Source: Lachnospiraceae bacterium (GTDB lineage Bacteria > Bacillota > Clostridia > Lachnospirales > Lachnospiraceae). Taken from it: DNA of 64,000 bases. The position numbers and the translations under genes are program-made. The stretch lies in NCBI GenBank assembly GCA_025758065.1, contig CP107199.1, forward strand, positions 2,577,501-2,641,500. Reading direction: 5' to 3'. Shown in pieces: positions 44,158 through 51,784 of this stretch. The first letter of the stretch is position 1. Every line of letters begins with the position of its first letter. The notes under the pieces were generated by a model. That model had not been told where the DNA came from, ran no database searches, and saw only the letters and a program-made list of their open reading frames with translations.

Positions 44158-44340
44158 ATGAAATTTCGTAAAAAACCAGTAATCGTTGATGCTTATCAAA
44201 TCGATCATGAGGAAATAATTCACACATTAGAAGGCGATATGAAAGCATCCCCGGGAGACTGGATCATTACTGGTGTAAACGGGGAAAAATATCCCTGCAA
44301 GCCGGATATTTTTGAAAAGACTTATGAGCGTATTAATTAG
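44158..44340 (+). CDS. Small phage protein with C-terminal PGDWIITG..GEKYPCKPDIFEKTYE motif
   Basis: 60 residues; starts MKFRKKPVIVDAYQ and ends in the motif named above, which is widespread in phage genomes. GAGGTG precedes ATG 44158. It runs against the flanking genes and its last eight bases overlap the end of the DUF4231 gene. Only 36 bp separate its start from the TIR start. Function is unknown. Confidence 0.75.
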   Translation: MKFRKKPVIVDAYQIDHEEIIHTLEGDMKASPGDWIITGVNGEKYPCKPDIFEKTYERIN

Positions 44341-44785
44341 CATCCTGCTTTGAGTTACCTTTTTCTGCAGTGTTGATGCTTTTCCAATGGCGGTTTTCTG
44401 CGGACATGATCTCTTCCACATTTTTGATAAAAATATTATCAACAGTCTCGTCATTGGGATTGTAAGGGAAAGAACGTGTCAAGTACAAATGCTTTTGATA
44501 GAGTAACATTTCGCAGGTGGAACGGTATTGAATCCAGTTCTCATGATACTTGTACAGTTTTGTAACGGATTCGATAATCACAATGATTGCACCCAGAATA
44601 CCAATGATTATAGGTATTAAATCACACAATGAGGTGTAACCGGACAATAGAGGTATGAACGCGGCAAGAATGATTTCGACTACTTGAAATTGTTTATATC
44701 TTTTTTGCGCGTGTACTGATTTTTCATCATACCATTTAATTTGCGGATCAAGTCGAGTTGAAATATATTCATTGATGTCCATCAT
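44333..44785 (-). CDS. DUF4231 (SLATT-like) two-transmembrane protein, candidate effector
   Basis: 150 residues: an N-terminal helix, two closely spaced membrane helices (about residues 32-50 and 58-74), then a helical tail with ENWIQYRSTCEMLLYQKHLYL. This is the DUF4231/SLATT layout; SLATT proteins are predicted pore-forming effectors in nucleotide-signalling defence systems. GGAGGG precedes the start. It lies 28 bp after the Uma2 gene, upstream of the TIR gene on the same strand, so the TIR protein could make the signal that opens this membrane protein. That link is inference. Confidence 0.78.
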   Translation of the reverse strand: MMDINEYISTRLDPQIKWYDEKSVHAQKRYKQFQVVEIILAAFIPLLSGYTSLCDLIPIIIGILGAIIVIIESVTKLYKYHENWIQYRSTCEMLLYQKHLYLTRSFPYNPNDETVDNIFIKNVEEIMSAENRHWKSINTAEKGNSKQDAN

Positions 44786-44813
44786 ACCCTCCGTTTAAAC
44801 ATTTTTAGGTGGC

Positions 44814-45365
44814 TTAGTAGTTTTCCAACAGCTCATTAATTTTGATCGTCAGCCCCGGATAGATTCCGACCGGAATATCCTGCGTGAAGGAGTAGATTAC
44901 GGGAGCCGCATCATCTTCGTAATGGTAAACAGTAACACGCTCTTTCGCAGGATCCACAATCCAGTATTCGCGGACACCAGACTGAGAATAAATGCCGTTT
45001 TTTATCCCGTAGTCCAGTTTGCGACTGGATGGGGACACGATCTCGAAAATGAGGTCAGGAGCTCCGGAGCATCCCCGATCAGTGAGCTTATTTGGATCAC
45101 AGATCACGGAAATATCTGGCTCTACCCAGTCTTTATCATCGGCGTCAAGGTTGACAGCGAATGGGGCGGGGTATATTTGGCAGTTGCCATGGTTCTTCTT
45201 TATATATTCACGGATAGTTCCGGCCAGTTCCATAACAAGCTGTTGGTGGATCCGGCTGGGTGGTGCCATGTCATACAGTTTTCCGTCAATGAGTTCGGCT
45301 CTTGTACCTTCCGGCAGGTTCCAGTAGTCTTCAGATGTATACTGATCGTTTTTTAAGAGTGGCAT
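44814..45365 (-). CDS. Uma2 family (DUF820) PD-(D/E)XK endonuclease-like protein
   Basis: 183 residues. Uma2 marks: an N-terminal TSEDYWNLPEGTRAELIDGK, the core WVEPDISVIC and GAPDLIFEIVSPSS with the PD-(D/E)XK residues, and VREYWIVDPAKERVTVY. The nuclease role is predicted from fold, not proven. Such genes are common in mobile DNA. It sits in the leftward lysogeny transcript, 51 bp after the wall-binding gene. Confidence 0.85.
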   Translation of the reverse strand: MPLLKNDQYTSEDYWNLPEGTRAELIDGKLYDMAPPSRIHQQLVMELAGTIREYIKKNHGNCQIYPAPFAVNLDADDKDWVEPDISVICDPNKLTDRGCSGAPDLIFEIVSPSSRKLDYGIKNGIYSQSGVREYWIVDPAKERVTVYHYEDDAAPVIYSFTQDIPVGIYPGLTIKINELLENY

Positions 45366-45416
45366 GTGGGCACATCCTTTCCTGTATAGATATTACTGTT
45401 ACCAGGCATAACATTT

Positions 45417-46043
45417 TTAGCCAATGTTTAATGTAACCGTTTGAACGTTGGGATTATTCCATTTAAAAAGTTCTTTAATTTCTAATGTTAAAGGTGTTTT
45501 ATCCTTTATTCGATAAGCTTTTCCAACTTTTATAGTAGTTCCCTGAGTAACTTTTTTTGAATAGTTGTCTAATGCTTCGTCACGATTATCGTATGAAAGC
45601 CATGTGGTATCACATTCAACACCATTTTGAAATGCTGTAATGTAATAATCAGCTAAGAGTGCGCTCTGGGATTCAGATTTTTTATTTGTAAAATCATAAT
45701 ACAGTATAACGCAACTATAGCCATCATAATCAGATGCAAGTTTCCAACCGGTATAAGTAATTTTGGCATCATCTGTATCAAAACTAAAAAGTGGGGTTAT
45801 CAGTGCACCACTGGCATCGACTTTCTGACCATCAGGGGTAGAGGTGTTGGTTAAAATGTAACCGTTATTATCAAAATAATATTGTTTTCCATTTATTTCT
45901 TTCCAGGTGTTTGTTGGATAACTTCCATCATCATTTTGGTACCACCAACCAGAAGCATCCTGTTTCCATTCTCCTGCAAAGGAGGTCATAGAAAGGGCAG
46001 CAGATGCAACACCGACAGCGAAAAATAACTTTACTTTTTTCAT
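45417..46043 (-). CDS. Secreted wall-binding repeat protein with DUF5067-like domain (prophage moron)
   Basis: 208 residues: a signal peptide (MKKVKLFFAVGVASAALSMT, then SFAG), two choline-binding-type repeats (EWKQDASGWWYQNDDGSYP; KEINGKQYYFDNNGYIL) and a DUF5067-like domain (~90-205) with DAKITYTGWKLASDYDGY. AGAGGGAAAATG gives the start. A surface protein expressed from the lysogen could change the host envelope or exclude other phages; this is inference. The repeats resemble those of the host DUF1266 gene at 39.3 kb. Confidence 0.8.
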   Translation of the reverse strand: MKKVKLFFAVGVASAALSMTSFAGEWKQDASGWWYQNDDGSYPTNTWKEINGKQYYFDNNGYILTNTSTPDGQKVDASGALITPLFSFDTDDAKITYTGWKLASDYDGYSCVILYYDFTNKKSESQSALLADYYITAFQNGVECDTTWLSYDNRDEALDNYSKKVTQGTTIKVGKAYRIKDKTPLTLEIKELFKWNNPNVQTVTLNIG

Positions 46044-46085
46044 ACATTTTCCCTCTTTTCTTTTGTTTTATTAAAATGCCATAGG

Positions 46086-46517
46086 CTATTTTAACCTTAA
46101 TTCAATAAGTTCTTTAGGGTATCCCGTACACTGGCAGAATTGATCCTGAGTGTATCCGGTATAATCTTGTAGCATATCATCTGATATTAGTAGATAAGCC
46201 GCAAAGAGATTGGCCCGGCGCTCTAATTTGGAGACTAGGAGCAACGTTTTATTCCGGATAAAATAGCAGTTGGCCTTTCGGTCCAGAAGAGCATGGCCTA
46301 ATTCATGGGCCATGACTAAGTTCAACTCAGTCCGGTCCAGACGATTACTTAAAAAAATATATCTGTGGTTTTTTAAAAACATGTAGCAGCCTTCATGTTC
46401 ACAGTTTCCAATTTGGTAAAGAATCCCCAGATGGTCTGCAATTTCAAAAGGATCAGATGTACCGCACTTTTTGGTACAGTACGCAACGAGCCGTTTGACC
46501 CGCATTAAATCTTCCAT
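46086..46517 (-). CDS. ImmA/IrrE-type metallopeptidase
   Basis: 143 residues with the zinc protease motif HELGHALL (near residue 78) and a following EXXAN-like ERRANLFAAYLL helix. In ICEBs1 and related phages, ImmA cleaves the phage repressor after DNA damage. It is eleven bases downstream of the repressor gene and surely co-transcribed, which fits that role. Confidence 0.9.
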   Translation of the reverse strand: MEDLMRVKRLVAYCTKKCGTSDPFEIADHLGILYQIGNCEHEGCYMFLKNHRYIFLSNRLDRTELNLVMAHELGHALLDRKANCYFIRNKTLLLVSKLERRANLFAAYLLISDDMLQDYTGYTQDQFCQCTGYPKELIELRLK

Positions 46518-46528
46518 ATAATGCCCAC

Positions 46529-46951
46529 CTACTTTTTGTACTTCTTGGGAGTATATTTTTCCTTGTTAATCAGCTTCAGTCTGCGAAGGGCAATTTCCAG
46601 CTCATCTTTAAAAAGAGCGGCGGCCTCTGGATCCAGAGGTTCACCGTCATAACTGGCTGGTCCAGATTCGCCAGATGTAAGCTTTTCCATAATGTTGTTC
46701 AGGTCTTTTGCAATATCTCTTTCGTCCCGGGCGGTAAGCTCTGGGGCTTTTTCTTGCGTAGCATCTTCTTTCCCTGTCATGAGATAATCAACTGTCACAT
46801 CAAAATAGTCGGCTATTTTTTTGATTTTTGCCGCGTTAGGCGTGCTTTGCCCCAACTTACTTATATAGCCTTTCCCGAATCCTAATTCTTGTTCGAGCAT
46901 ATTCATAGATATTTTTTTGTTTTTGCATAATTCTTTAATTCGTTCTTTCAT
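46529..46951 (-). CDS. Phage CI-like repressor (HTH XRE)
   Basis: 140 residues. The N-terminal Cro/CI helix-turn-helix (residues 3-62: KERIKELCKNKKISMNMLEQ, GKGYISKLG, KKIADYFDVTVDYLMTG) is followed by an acidic linker and a helical tail. ATG 46951 is chosen because the fold begins there; the frame extends upstream into the promoter region. It likely binds the TCTGAAAAAATC repeats between it and cro, and is the likely target of the ImmA peptidase downstream. Confidence 0.9.
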   Translation of the reverse strand: MKERIKELCKNKKISMNMLEQELGFGKGYISKLGQSTPNAAKIKKIADYFDVTVDYLMTGKEDATQEKAPELTARDERDIAKDLNNIMEKLTSGESGPASYDGEPLDPEAAALFKDELEIALRRLKLINKEKYTPKKYKK

Positions 46952-46976
46952 GCCTATTTTGCGTCCTTTTCTAATC

Positions 46977-47169
46977 TCTGAAAAAATCGCAAAAATTCCT
47001 GTTGACATTCTGAATAAATCGCGTATAATGTAACCATAAGGTTCTGAAAAAATCGCAAAATACGGAGATATAAATAATGCCTCTGAATTTTTCGATAAAC
47101 TTACTTGACAATTTGATTATAGGATATTTTCAGAAGCAAGTCAACATATTTGAGTGATTTTTTCAGAAC
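46977..47169. promoter_or_regulatory. Lysogeny switch: face-to-face promoters and five operator repeats
   Basis: Rightward promoter: TTGACA 47002-47007, 16-bp spacer, TATAAT 47024-47029. Leftward promoter on the minus strand: TTGACT (47144-47139), 17-bp spacer, TATAAT (47121-47116). Each points toward the other. The motif TCTGAAAAAATCGC occurs at 46977, 47009 (variant, inside the rightward spacer) and 47043, and inverted at 47125-47134 (inside the leftward spacer) and 47156-47168. These are probable repressor/Cro operators. Confidence 0.75.
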
Positions 47170-47197
47170 TCTTTTTATAGGACAGGAGGTGAACAAG

Positions 47198-47392
47198 TTG
47201 AGCGAGATTTTGATTTACGACAATGTTTGCCGTGAGGCAAAGAAATCTGGGACTTCGATAAATGCACTGGAGAAAGATTGTGGATTAGCTATCGGTAGCG
47301 TGTGTAAGTGGAATTCAGTAAGTCCGACGGTGAGGAACTTGAAAAAAGTAGCTGATCGTTTAGGTGTTGCAATCGAGGACCTGCTGGAATAA
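47198..47392 (+). CDS. Cro-like HTH XRE regulator
   Basis: 64 residues: almost only a helix-turn-helix (REAKKSGTSINALEKDCGLA, GSVCKWN, LKKVADRLGVAIEDLLE). The TTG start at 47198 has AGGAGGTG six bases upstream; there is no ATG in the family position. It opens the rightward transcript and faces the repressor gene, the usual position of Cro. Confidence 0.85.
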   Translation: MSEILIYDNVCREAKKSGTSINALEKDCGLAIGSVCKWNSVSPTVRNLKKVADRLGVAIEDLLE

Positions 47393-47430
47393 GAGAGGAG
47401 GCGAGGAAAACGAAGATATTAGAGAACATA

Positions 47431-47814
47431 TTGATCCGATTGCTTCTGGGAAAGAAAAAAGAGTATAGGAGTATGATTCGAATCAGAAAAAAGAACTACA
47501 TGGTAAGAATAAACGAGTTTATTCTGACGTCGGAGTGGTTCGAAAAAGCTAAAAAAATCTTGGGCGAAACCCTGGATGGGAAAGAAAAAATAAAATTTTC
47601 CAGAGAAAATATCGGAGAATTTATTCGGGCAGTAGCTCCAGAAACTGAAAAAATCAGCATCTCATTGTCGGCAGAAGGCGATGAAGCAATCTTACAGTTG
47701 CCTTTTACCAAAGAAACATTGTCGGTAAAGGGAGGAGAGAGTATCCAGTTTGGAGCCACCATCCCAGGGGCGATTCCACAAAGAAGAGTTATGTCAGTCC
47801 AAAGTGACGAGTAA
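47431..47814 (+). CDS. Hypothetical phage protein
   Basis: Up to 127 residues, basic at the N-terminus (IRLLLGKKKEYRSMIRIRKK) and with a beta-rich C-terminal half (ISISLSAEGDEAILQLPFTK). The start is unclear: TTG 47431 lacks a ribosome site, ATG 47473 has AGGAG too close, and a GAGGAGGCGAGG lies at 47394-47406. No family was recognised. The last 26 bases overlap the end of the opposite gene. Confidence 0.45.
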   Translation: MIRLLLGKKKEYRSMIRIRKKNYMVRINEFILTSEWFEKAKKILGETLDGKEKIKFSRENIGEFIRAVAPETEKISISLSAEGDEAILQLPFTKETLSVKGGESIQFGATIPGAIPQRRVMSVQSDE

Positions 47815-48154
47815 GGAATGCGATAATGAGCGCGCTGACAATACCTAAAAGAAAACCGAAAGCCCCGTGTAAAAAAGAAAATAGGTTACGTAAGAACAAA
47901 TGGGAGAAAGAAGTTTCTTTTATAAATTCCAAGCCCTTTTTTGAAACACGAACATTTCCGGTTGCTTGAAAGATGTAGTCACGGTTGGCATTCTGACCGT
48001 ATTCAAGATTTAAAATGTACTTTTTTTCACAACAGCAGAAAAGAGAATATGCCAGGTCTTGATTATTTTCAATATATGGAACAGAACCAGACTCATTCAA
48101 TGTGGTTAGAATGGACCGCATGGATTTTTCTAATGCGGAAATATTTTTAAACAT
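47789..48154 (-). CDS. Hypothetical phage membrane protein, C-terminal helix
   Basis: 121 residues from ATG 48154, which has AAGGGAG eight bases upstream; the frame is open 33 codons further. The N-terminal part is soluble with a CCC motif (SLFCCCEKKYIL). Residues ~93-117 form one long hydrophobic helix (FLHGAFGFLLGIVSALIIAF). It is transcribed against the early genes. It could be an exclusion or regulatory protein, but nothing shows this. Confidence 0.5.
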   Translation of the reverse strand: MFKNISALEKSMRSILTTLNESGSVPYIENNQDLAYSLFCCCEKKYILNLEYGQNANRDYIFQATGNVRVSKKGLEFIKETSFSHLFLRNLFSFLHGAFGFLLGIVSALIIAFLTRHFGLT

Positions 48155-48291
48155 AAAAATTTCTCCCTTATCTGTACTTGGCTCTGGCGGGAGCCTGTAA
48201 GAAAAGTATAGCACTAGGGAGATAAGGAAAACAAGCATATTAACGGTTCTCATTTACCCATTGAGAAGCTGTTGGAGTAGGAGGTGTTTAC

Positions 48292-48498
48292 ATGGAAAAA
48301 CGATATCTTTCACCAGAAGATGCAGCTCCGTTCCTGGGGCTGTCGGCAGCGGCCGTAAGAAAGTACATGCGCAATGGAAGTATGGACCTGGGAATGGTAT
48401 TAAGTCCCCAAAAGACAGGGACTAAGACCTGGCGGTACAAGATCTATCCGGAGAAGTTAAAGCAGATTACCGGATCCAGTGTGCCAGGATATGAATAG
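48292..48498 (+). CDS. Small HTH DNA-binding protein (excisionase/MerR-like)
   Basis: 68 residues. YLSPEDAAPFLGLSAAAVRK followed by a basic wing (KTGTKTWRYKIYPEKL) resembles helix-turn-helix 17/excisionase-type proteins. AGGAGGTG precedes the ATG. It may be the directionality factor for the integrase or an early regulator. It ends in TAG with no sensible continuation. Confidence 0.65.
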   Translation: MEKRYLSPEDAAPFLGLSAAAVRKYMRNGSMDLGMVLSPQKTGTKTWRYKIYPEKLKQITGSSVPGYE

Positions 48499-48521
48499 AG
48501 CTTGGAAAGGAGAGAGAAGTA

Positions 48522-48707
48522 ATGGCAAAGATCAAGAACTATGACGGTCAGACAGACATGGAGCTTTCCTATGTAGCAGTACAGGCAACCAGGCCAAAGA
48601 AGAAAACTGTGGACTGGGTAGGCATCACGGAGACATTTATAGCCGGTGGCATGTGGGTGATAGTCTTCATGATGCTTGGGGCTGCGCTTGCGGTCCAGGT
48701 GCTGTGA
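48522..48707 (+). CDS. Small phage protein with one membrane helix
   Basis: 61 residues. A hydrophilic N-terminus, then a hydrophobic helix (about residues 39-60, AGGMWVIVFMMLGAALAVQV). GGAGAGAGAAGT precedes the ATG. It overlaps the next gene (TGATG). Function unknown. Confidence 0.6.
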   Translation: MAKIKNYDGQTDMELSYVAVQATRPKKKTVDWVGITETFIAGGMWVIVFMMLGAALAVQVL

Positions 48708-48904
48708 TGGCTGTGCGGGAAGACCAGTGCGGTACCTGCATCAGGAAGAACCGGTGCATGGAGAGAAGCCACTTACAGGCATGCAGAGGCTACATAAAAA
48801 AGGACCCAGGCAGCGGCAACTGCGGAAGGTCCGGTAACAAAAAAATTGTACACCCTCATTATACGGAGGGAGAAGGAGAAATGCAAGATGGCAATGAAAA
48901 TTAA
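48707..48904 (+). CDS. Small Cys-rich phage protein (possible zinc finger)
   Basis: 65 residues from ATG 48707, overlapping the previous stop by one base. Cysteines in CGTCIRKNRC and HLQACRGY could hold a zinc ion. The C-terminus overlaps the next gene's start by 17 bases. No function is known; proteins of this kind recur in early regions of clostridial phages. Confidence 0.6.
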   Translation: MAVREDQCGTCIRKNRCMERSHLQACRGYIKKDPGSGNCGRSGNKKIVHPHYTEGEGEMQDGNEN

Positions 48905-50153
48905 CAAGCTTGAGATTGAGAACGTCAAGCGTGTAAAGGCAGTAAAGATCGAACCGACAGCAAATGGGCTTACGATCATTGGTGGAAACAATAACCAGGG
49001 CAAGACCTCTGTCCTGGATGCGATCGCCTGGGCTTTAGGCGGGGACAAATACCGTCCGTCCAAGGCTCAGAGGGAAGGCTCCGTGATCCCGCCAAACCTT
49101 CATATAGTCATGAGCAATGGTCTGGTAGTGGAACGCAAGGGTAAGAACAGCACGTTAAAGGTAACAGATCCACAGGGACAGAAGGCCGGGCAGCAGCTTT
49201 TGAATGAGTTTGTGGAACAGCTGGCACTGGATCTTCCGAAATTTATGGAGGCTTCTGACAGGGAAAAGGCAGGTATCCTGTTAAACATCATCGGTGTGGG
49301 AGACCAGCTGGCCCAGTTGGAAAAGGAAGAAAAGGAACTTTATAGTGAGCGTACCTATGTGGGGCGCACGGCAGACCAGAAAGAGAAGTATGCAAAAGAA
49401 CAGCCTTATTATCCGGATGTCCCAACAGTCCCAGTCTCAGCAGCGGAACTGATCCGCAAACAGCAGGAGATCCTGGCACAGAACGGGGAAAACCAGAGAA
49501 AACGTGAAAGGCGCCACCAGCTGGAGCAGGAGATGCAGCGTGTCACGGATCAGATCCAGGAGCTTTTAAGGAAGCAGGCAGAGCTGGAAGCGGATCTTAA
49601 GATCGCCCGGTCGACCAGTGAGAACCTGCAGGATGAGTCTACCGCAGAACTGGAACGAAACATTGCAGAAGTGGAAGAGACCAACCGGAAAGTACGGGCC
49701 AACCTGGATAAAGACAAGGCAGAAGAAGATGCCAAAGGATACCGGGAACAGTACAATGCACTGACCGGAAAGATCCAGGAGGTACGGGATAAAAAGCTGG
49801 AACTGTTAAAGAAAGCAGATCTGCCGCTTCCAGGACTGACGGTTGAGGATGGGGAACTGGTCTACAATGGTCAGAAATGGGACGACATGTCCGGATCCGA
49901 ACAGCTTAAGGTATCTACCGCGATCGTACGCCGGTTAAATCCGAACTGTGGCTTTGTGCTCATGGACAAACTGGAACAGATGGACCTGCATACCCTGCAG
50001 GAGTTTGGAAAGTGGCTGGAGGCAGAAGGTCTCCAGGCGATCGCTACCAGGGTATCTACGGGGGACGAGTGCAGCATTATCATCGAAGACGGGTATGTGG
50101 CAGGACAGCCCCATACCGAAGAAAAGAAAGAATGGAAAGCAGGTGTTTTTTAA
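48888..50153 (+). CDS. SbcC/RecN-like AAA ATPase (phage recombination)
   Basis: 421 residues. N-terminal P-loop GGNNNQGKTSVLDAI, a long coiled coil (~160-320, rich in Glu, Gln and Arg) and a C-terminal ABC-like part with a MSGSEQLKVSTAIV signature region and CGFVLMDKLEQMD Walker B. This SMC-like layout without the zinc hook is common in phage recombination modules beside single-strand annealing proteins. ATG 48888 has AAGGAG nine bases upstream. Confidence 0.85.
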   Translation: MAMKINKLEIENVKRVKAVKIEPTANGLTIIGGNNNQGKTSVLDAIAWALGGDKYRPSKAQREGSVIPPNLHIVMSNGLVVERKGKNSTLKVTDPQGQKAGQQLLNEFVEQLALDLPKFMEASDREKAGILLNIIGVGDQLAQLEKEEKELYSERTYVGRTADQKEKYAKEQPYYPDVPTVPVSAAELIRKQQEILAQNGENQRKRERRHQLEQEMQRVTDQIQELLRKQAELEADLKIARSTSENLQDESTAELERNIAEVEETNRKVRANLDKDKAEEDAKGYREQYNALTGKIQEVRDKKLELLKKADLPLPGLTVEDGELVYNGQKWDDMSGSEQLKVSTAIVRRLNPNCGFVLMDKLEQMDLHTLQEFGKWLEAEGLQAIATRVSTGDECSIIIEDGYVAGQPHTEEKKEWKAGVF

Positions 50154-51323
50154 ATGGAGATCATCAGAGGAAAACAGCCGGGAGCAAAGAAGACCGTGAT
50201 CTACGGTCCGGAAGGGATCGGGAAGTCTACACTGGCTTCCTGCTTCCCGGATCCGCTGTTCATTGATACAGAAGGTTCCACCAGGGATATGGATATCGCG
50301 CGTACCAAAGAGCCAAGCAGCTGGATGATGCTCATGGAGCAGGTCATGTATGTAAAGAACCATCCGGATATCTGCAAGACCCTGGTCATTGATACGGCGG
50401 ACTGGGCTGAGATGCTCTGCATTTCCCAGATATGTGATAAGAACCACAAGAGCAGCATTGAGGAGTTTGGATATGGAAAAGGGTATACCTATGTCCAGGA
50501 AGAATTTGGGCGTCTTTTAAACCTGCTCACAGAAGTGATCAAGGTGGGGGTAAACGTGGTCCTTACAGCCCATGCAAAGATGCGGAAGTTTGAACAGCCG
50601 GATGAGCTGGGAGCCTATGACCGCTGGGAGATGAAGCTGAGTAAAGGCGTAGCGCCCATGGTAAAAGAGTGGGCGGATATGGTACTGTTTGCAAATTATA
50701 AGACCATGGTGGTGAACGTGGACGGCCAGGGAGTCCAGAAGGGAAAGAATAAAGCCCAGGGTGGAAAACGTGTCATGTATACCACCCACCACAGCTGCTG
50801 GGACGCAAAGAACCGCTACAGCCTTCCGGATGAAGTGCCTTTTACATATGAGAGCATCCGGCAGATCCTGGAACCGGGAGCAGCCCGGGCAGAGGAGAGG
50901 CAGGAGGTAAAACAGCCAGGTCCTATACAGGAGACACAGCCAGCACCACCTGTCAGACCGGTAGAAACGGTAAAACATCCGGAGACAGCCAGTAGTAACA
51001 AGGGCAATGAAAAACCTGCAGAAGAAAAGAAAGGCATTGCGCCTGTGGAGGGCAGCAAAGGGGATGTAAAGCCGGATGGAAGATCGGCACTGGATCCACG
51101 TCTCCCAAAGAGACTGCGGGACCTGATGATCGCCAATGATGTGTGCGAATGGGATATACAGAACGTATGTGAAGCCAAGGGATATGTACCGGTGGATACG
51201 CCCCTTTACATGTATGAAGAGGTCAATCCGGGCTTTGTGGACGGCGTTCTGGTAGGTGCCTGGGACCAGGTGTATGCGGCGATCAGGGAAATGAAAGAAA
51301 AGGATTCTTTAGTATTTAATTAA
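50154..51323 (+). CDS. Sak4-like RecA-fold ATPase (single-strand annealing module)
   Basis: 389 residues. Walker A YGPEGIGKSTLAS near residue 18, Walker B LVIDTADWAEML, and a LTAHAKMRKFEQPDELGAYD stretch typical of phage Sak4/AAA_24 proteins, which work with a phage SSB in annealing. From about residue 245 there is a long Pro/Glu/Lys-rich linker (QPAPPVRPVETVKHPE), then a C-terminal helical unit (RLRDLMIANDVCEWDIQNV). It starts immediately after the SbcC-like stop. Confidence 0.82.
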   Translation: MEIIRGKQPGAKKTVIYGPEGIGKSTLASCFPDPLFIDTEGSTRDMDIARTKEPSSWMMLMEQVMYVKNHPDICKTLVIDTADWAEMLCISQICDKNHKSSIEEFGYGKGYTYVQEEFGRLLNLLTEVIKVGVNVVLTAHAKMRKFEQPDELGAYDRWEMKLSKGVAPMVKEWADMVLFANYKTMVVNVDGQGVQKGKNKAQGGKRVMYTTHHSCWDAKNRYSLPDEVPFTYESIRQILEPGAARAEERQEVKQPGPIQETQPAPPVRPVETVKHPETASSNKGNEKPAEEKKGIAPVEGSKGDVKPDGRSALDPRLPKRLRDLMIANDVCEWDIQNVCEAKGYVPVDTPLYMYEEVNPGFVDGVLVGAWDQVYAAIREMKEKDSLVFN

Positions 51324-51340
51324 TCGGGAGGATGAAAGAA

Positions 51341-51784
51341 ATGGCAGATTTAGGAAAAGAGATCGGCTGGGATGATGCAATCGAGAATGAAGGGACTGAG
51401 CCCCTTCCGGAAGGGACTTATGAATTTACAGTGGCATCCATGGAACGCGCCCATTTCGGAGGAAGCGAGAAGATGGCACCCTGTAACGTGGCGAACCTGG
51501 ACCTTCTGATCAAGGATAAGGACGGCAAGGAACACCATGTATTTGACAGCCTGTACCTGAACTCAAAGGCAGAGTGGAGACTGAGCCAGTTCTTCTTATG
51601 CATTGGACAGAAGAAGAAAGGGGAAGCACTGCGGCCTAACTGGAATGAAGTGCCATGCTCTACCGGCAAGGTGGAAGTCATGATCAATGAATATGTGGAC
51701 AAGAACGGCAATAAGCGCAGGAATAACCGTGTCAGCCGTTATCTGGAGTATGAACCAAAGCAGTTTAAGGCGGGTGTGTTCTAA
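51341..51784 (+). CDS. DUF669 phage protein (likely SSB-type partner)
   Basis: 147 residues. DUF669 layout: PLPEGTYEFTVASMERAHFG, a beta-rich core, and the C-terminal NNRVSRYLEYEPKQFKAGVF. In phage genomes it regularly follows the Sak4-like ATPase and may bind single-stranded DNA. GGGAGG precedes ATG 51341. The next gene starts directly after its stop. Confidence 0.85.
   Translation: MADLGKEIGWDDAIENEGTEPLPEGTYEFTVASMERAHFGGSEKMAPCNVANLDLLIKDKDGKEHHVFDSLYLNSKAEWRLSQFFLCIGQKKKGEALRPNWNEVPCSTGKVEVMINEYVDKNGNKRRNNRVSRYLEYEPKQFKAGVF

Noticed and set aside
43702..44785. Canonical Thoeris system (ThsA plus ThsB)
   Set aside because: No SIR2 or SLOG-type ThsA gene is present; only the TIR protein and a DUF4231 protein are seen.
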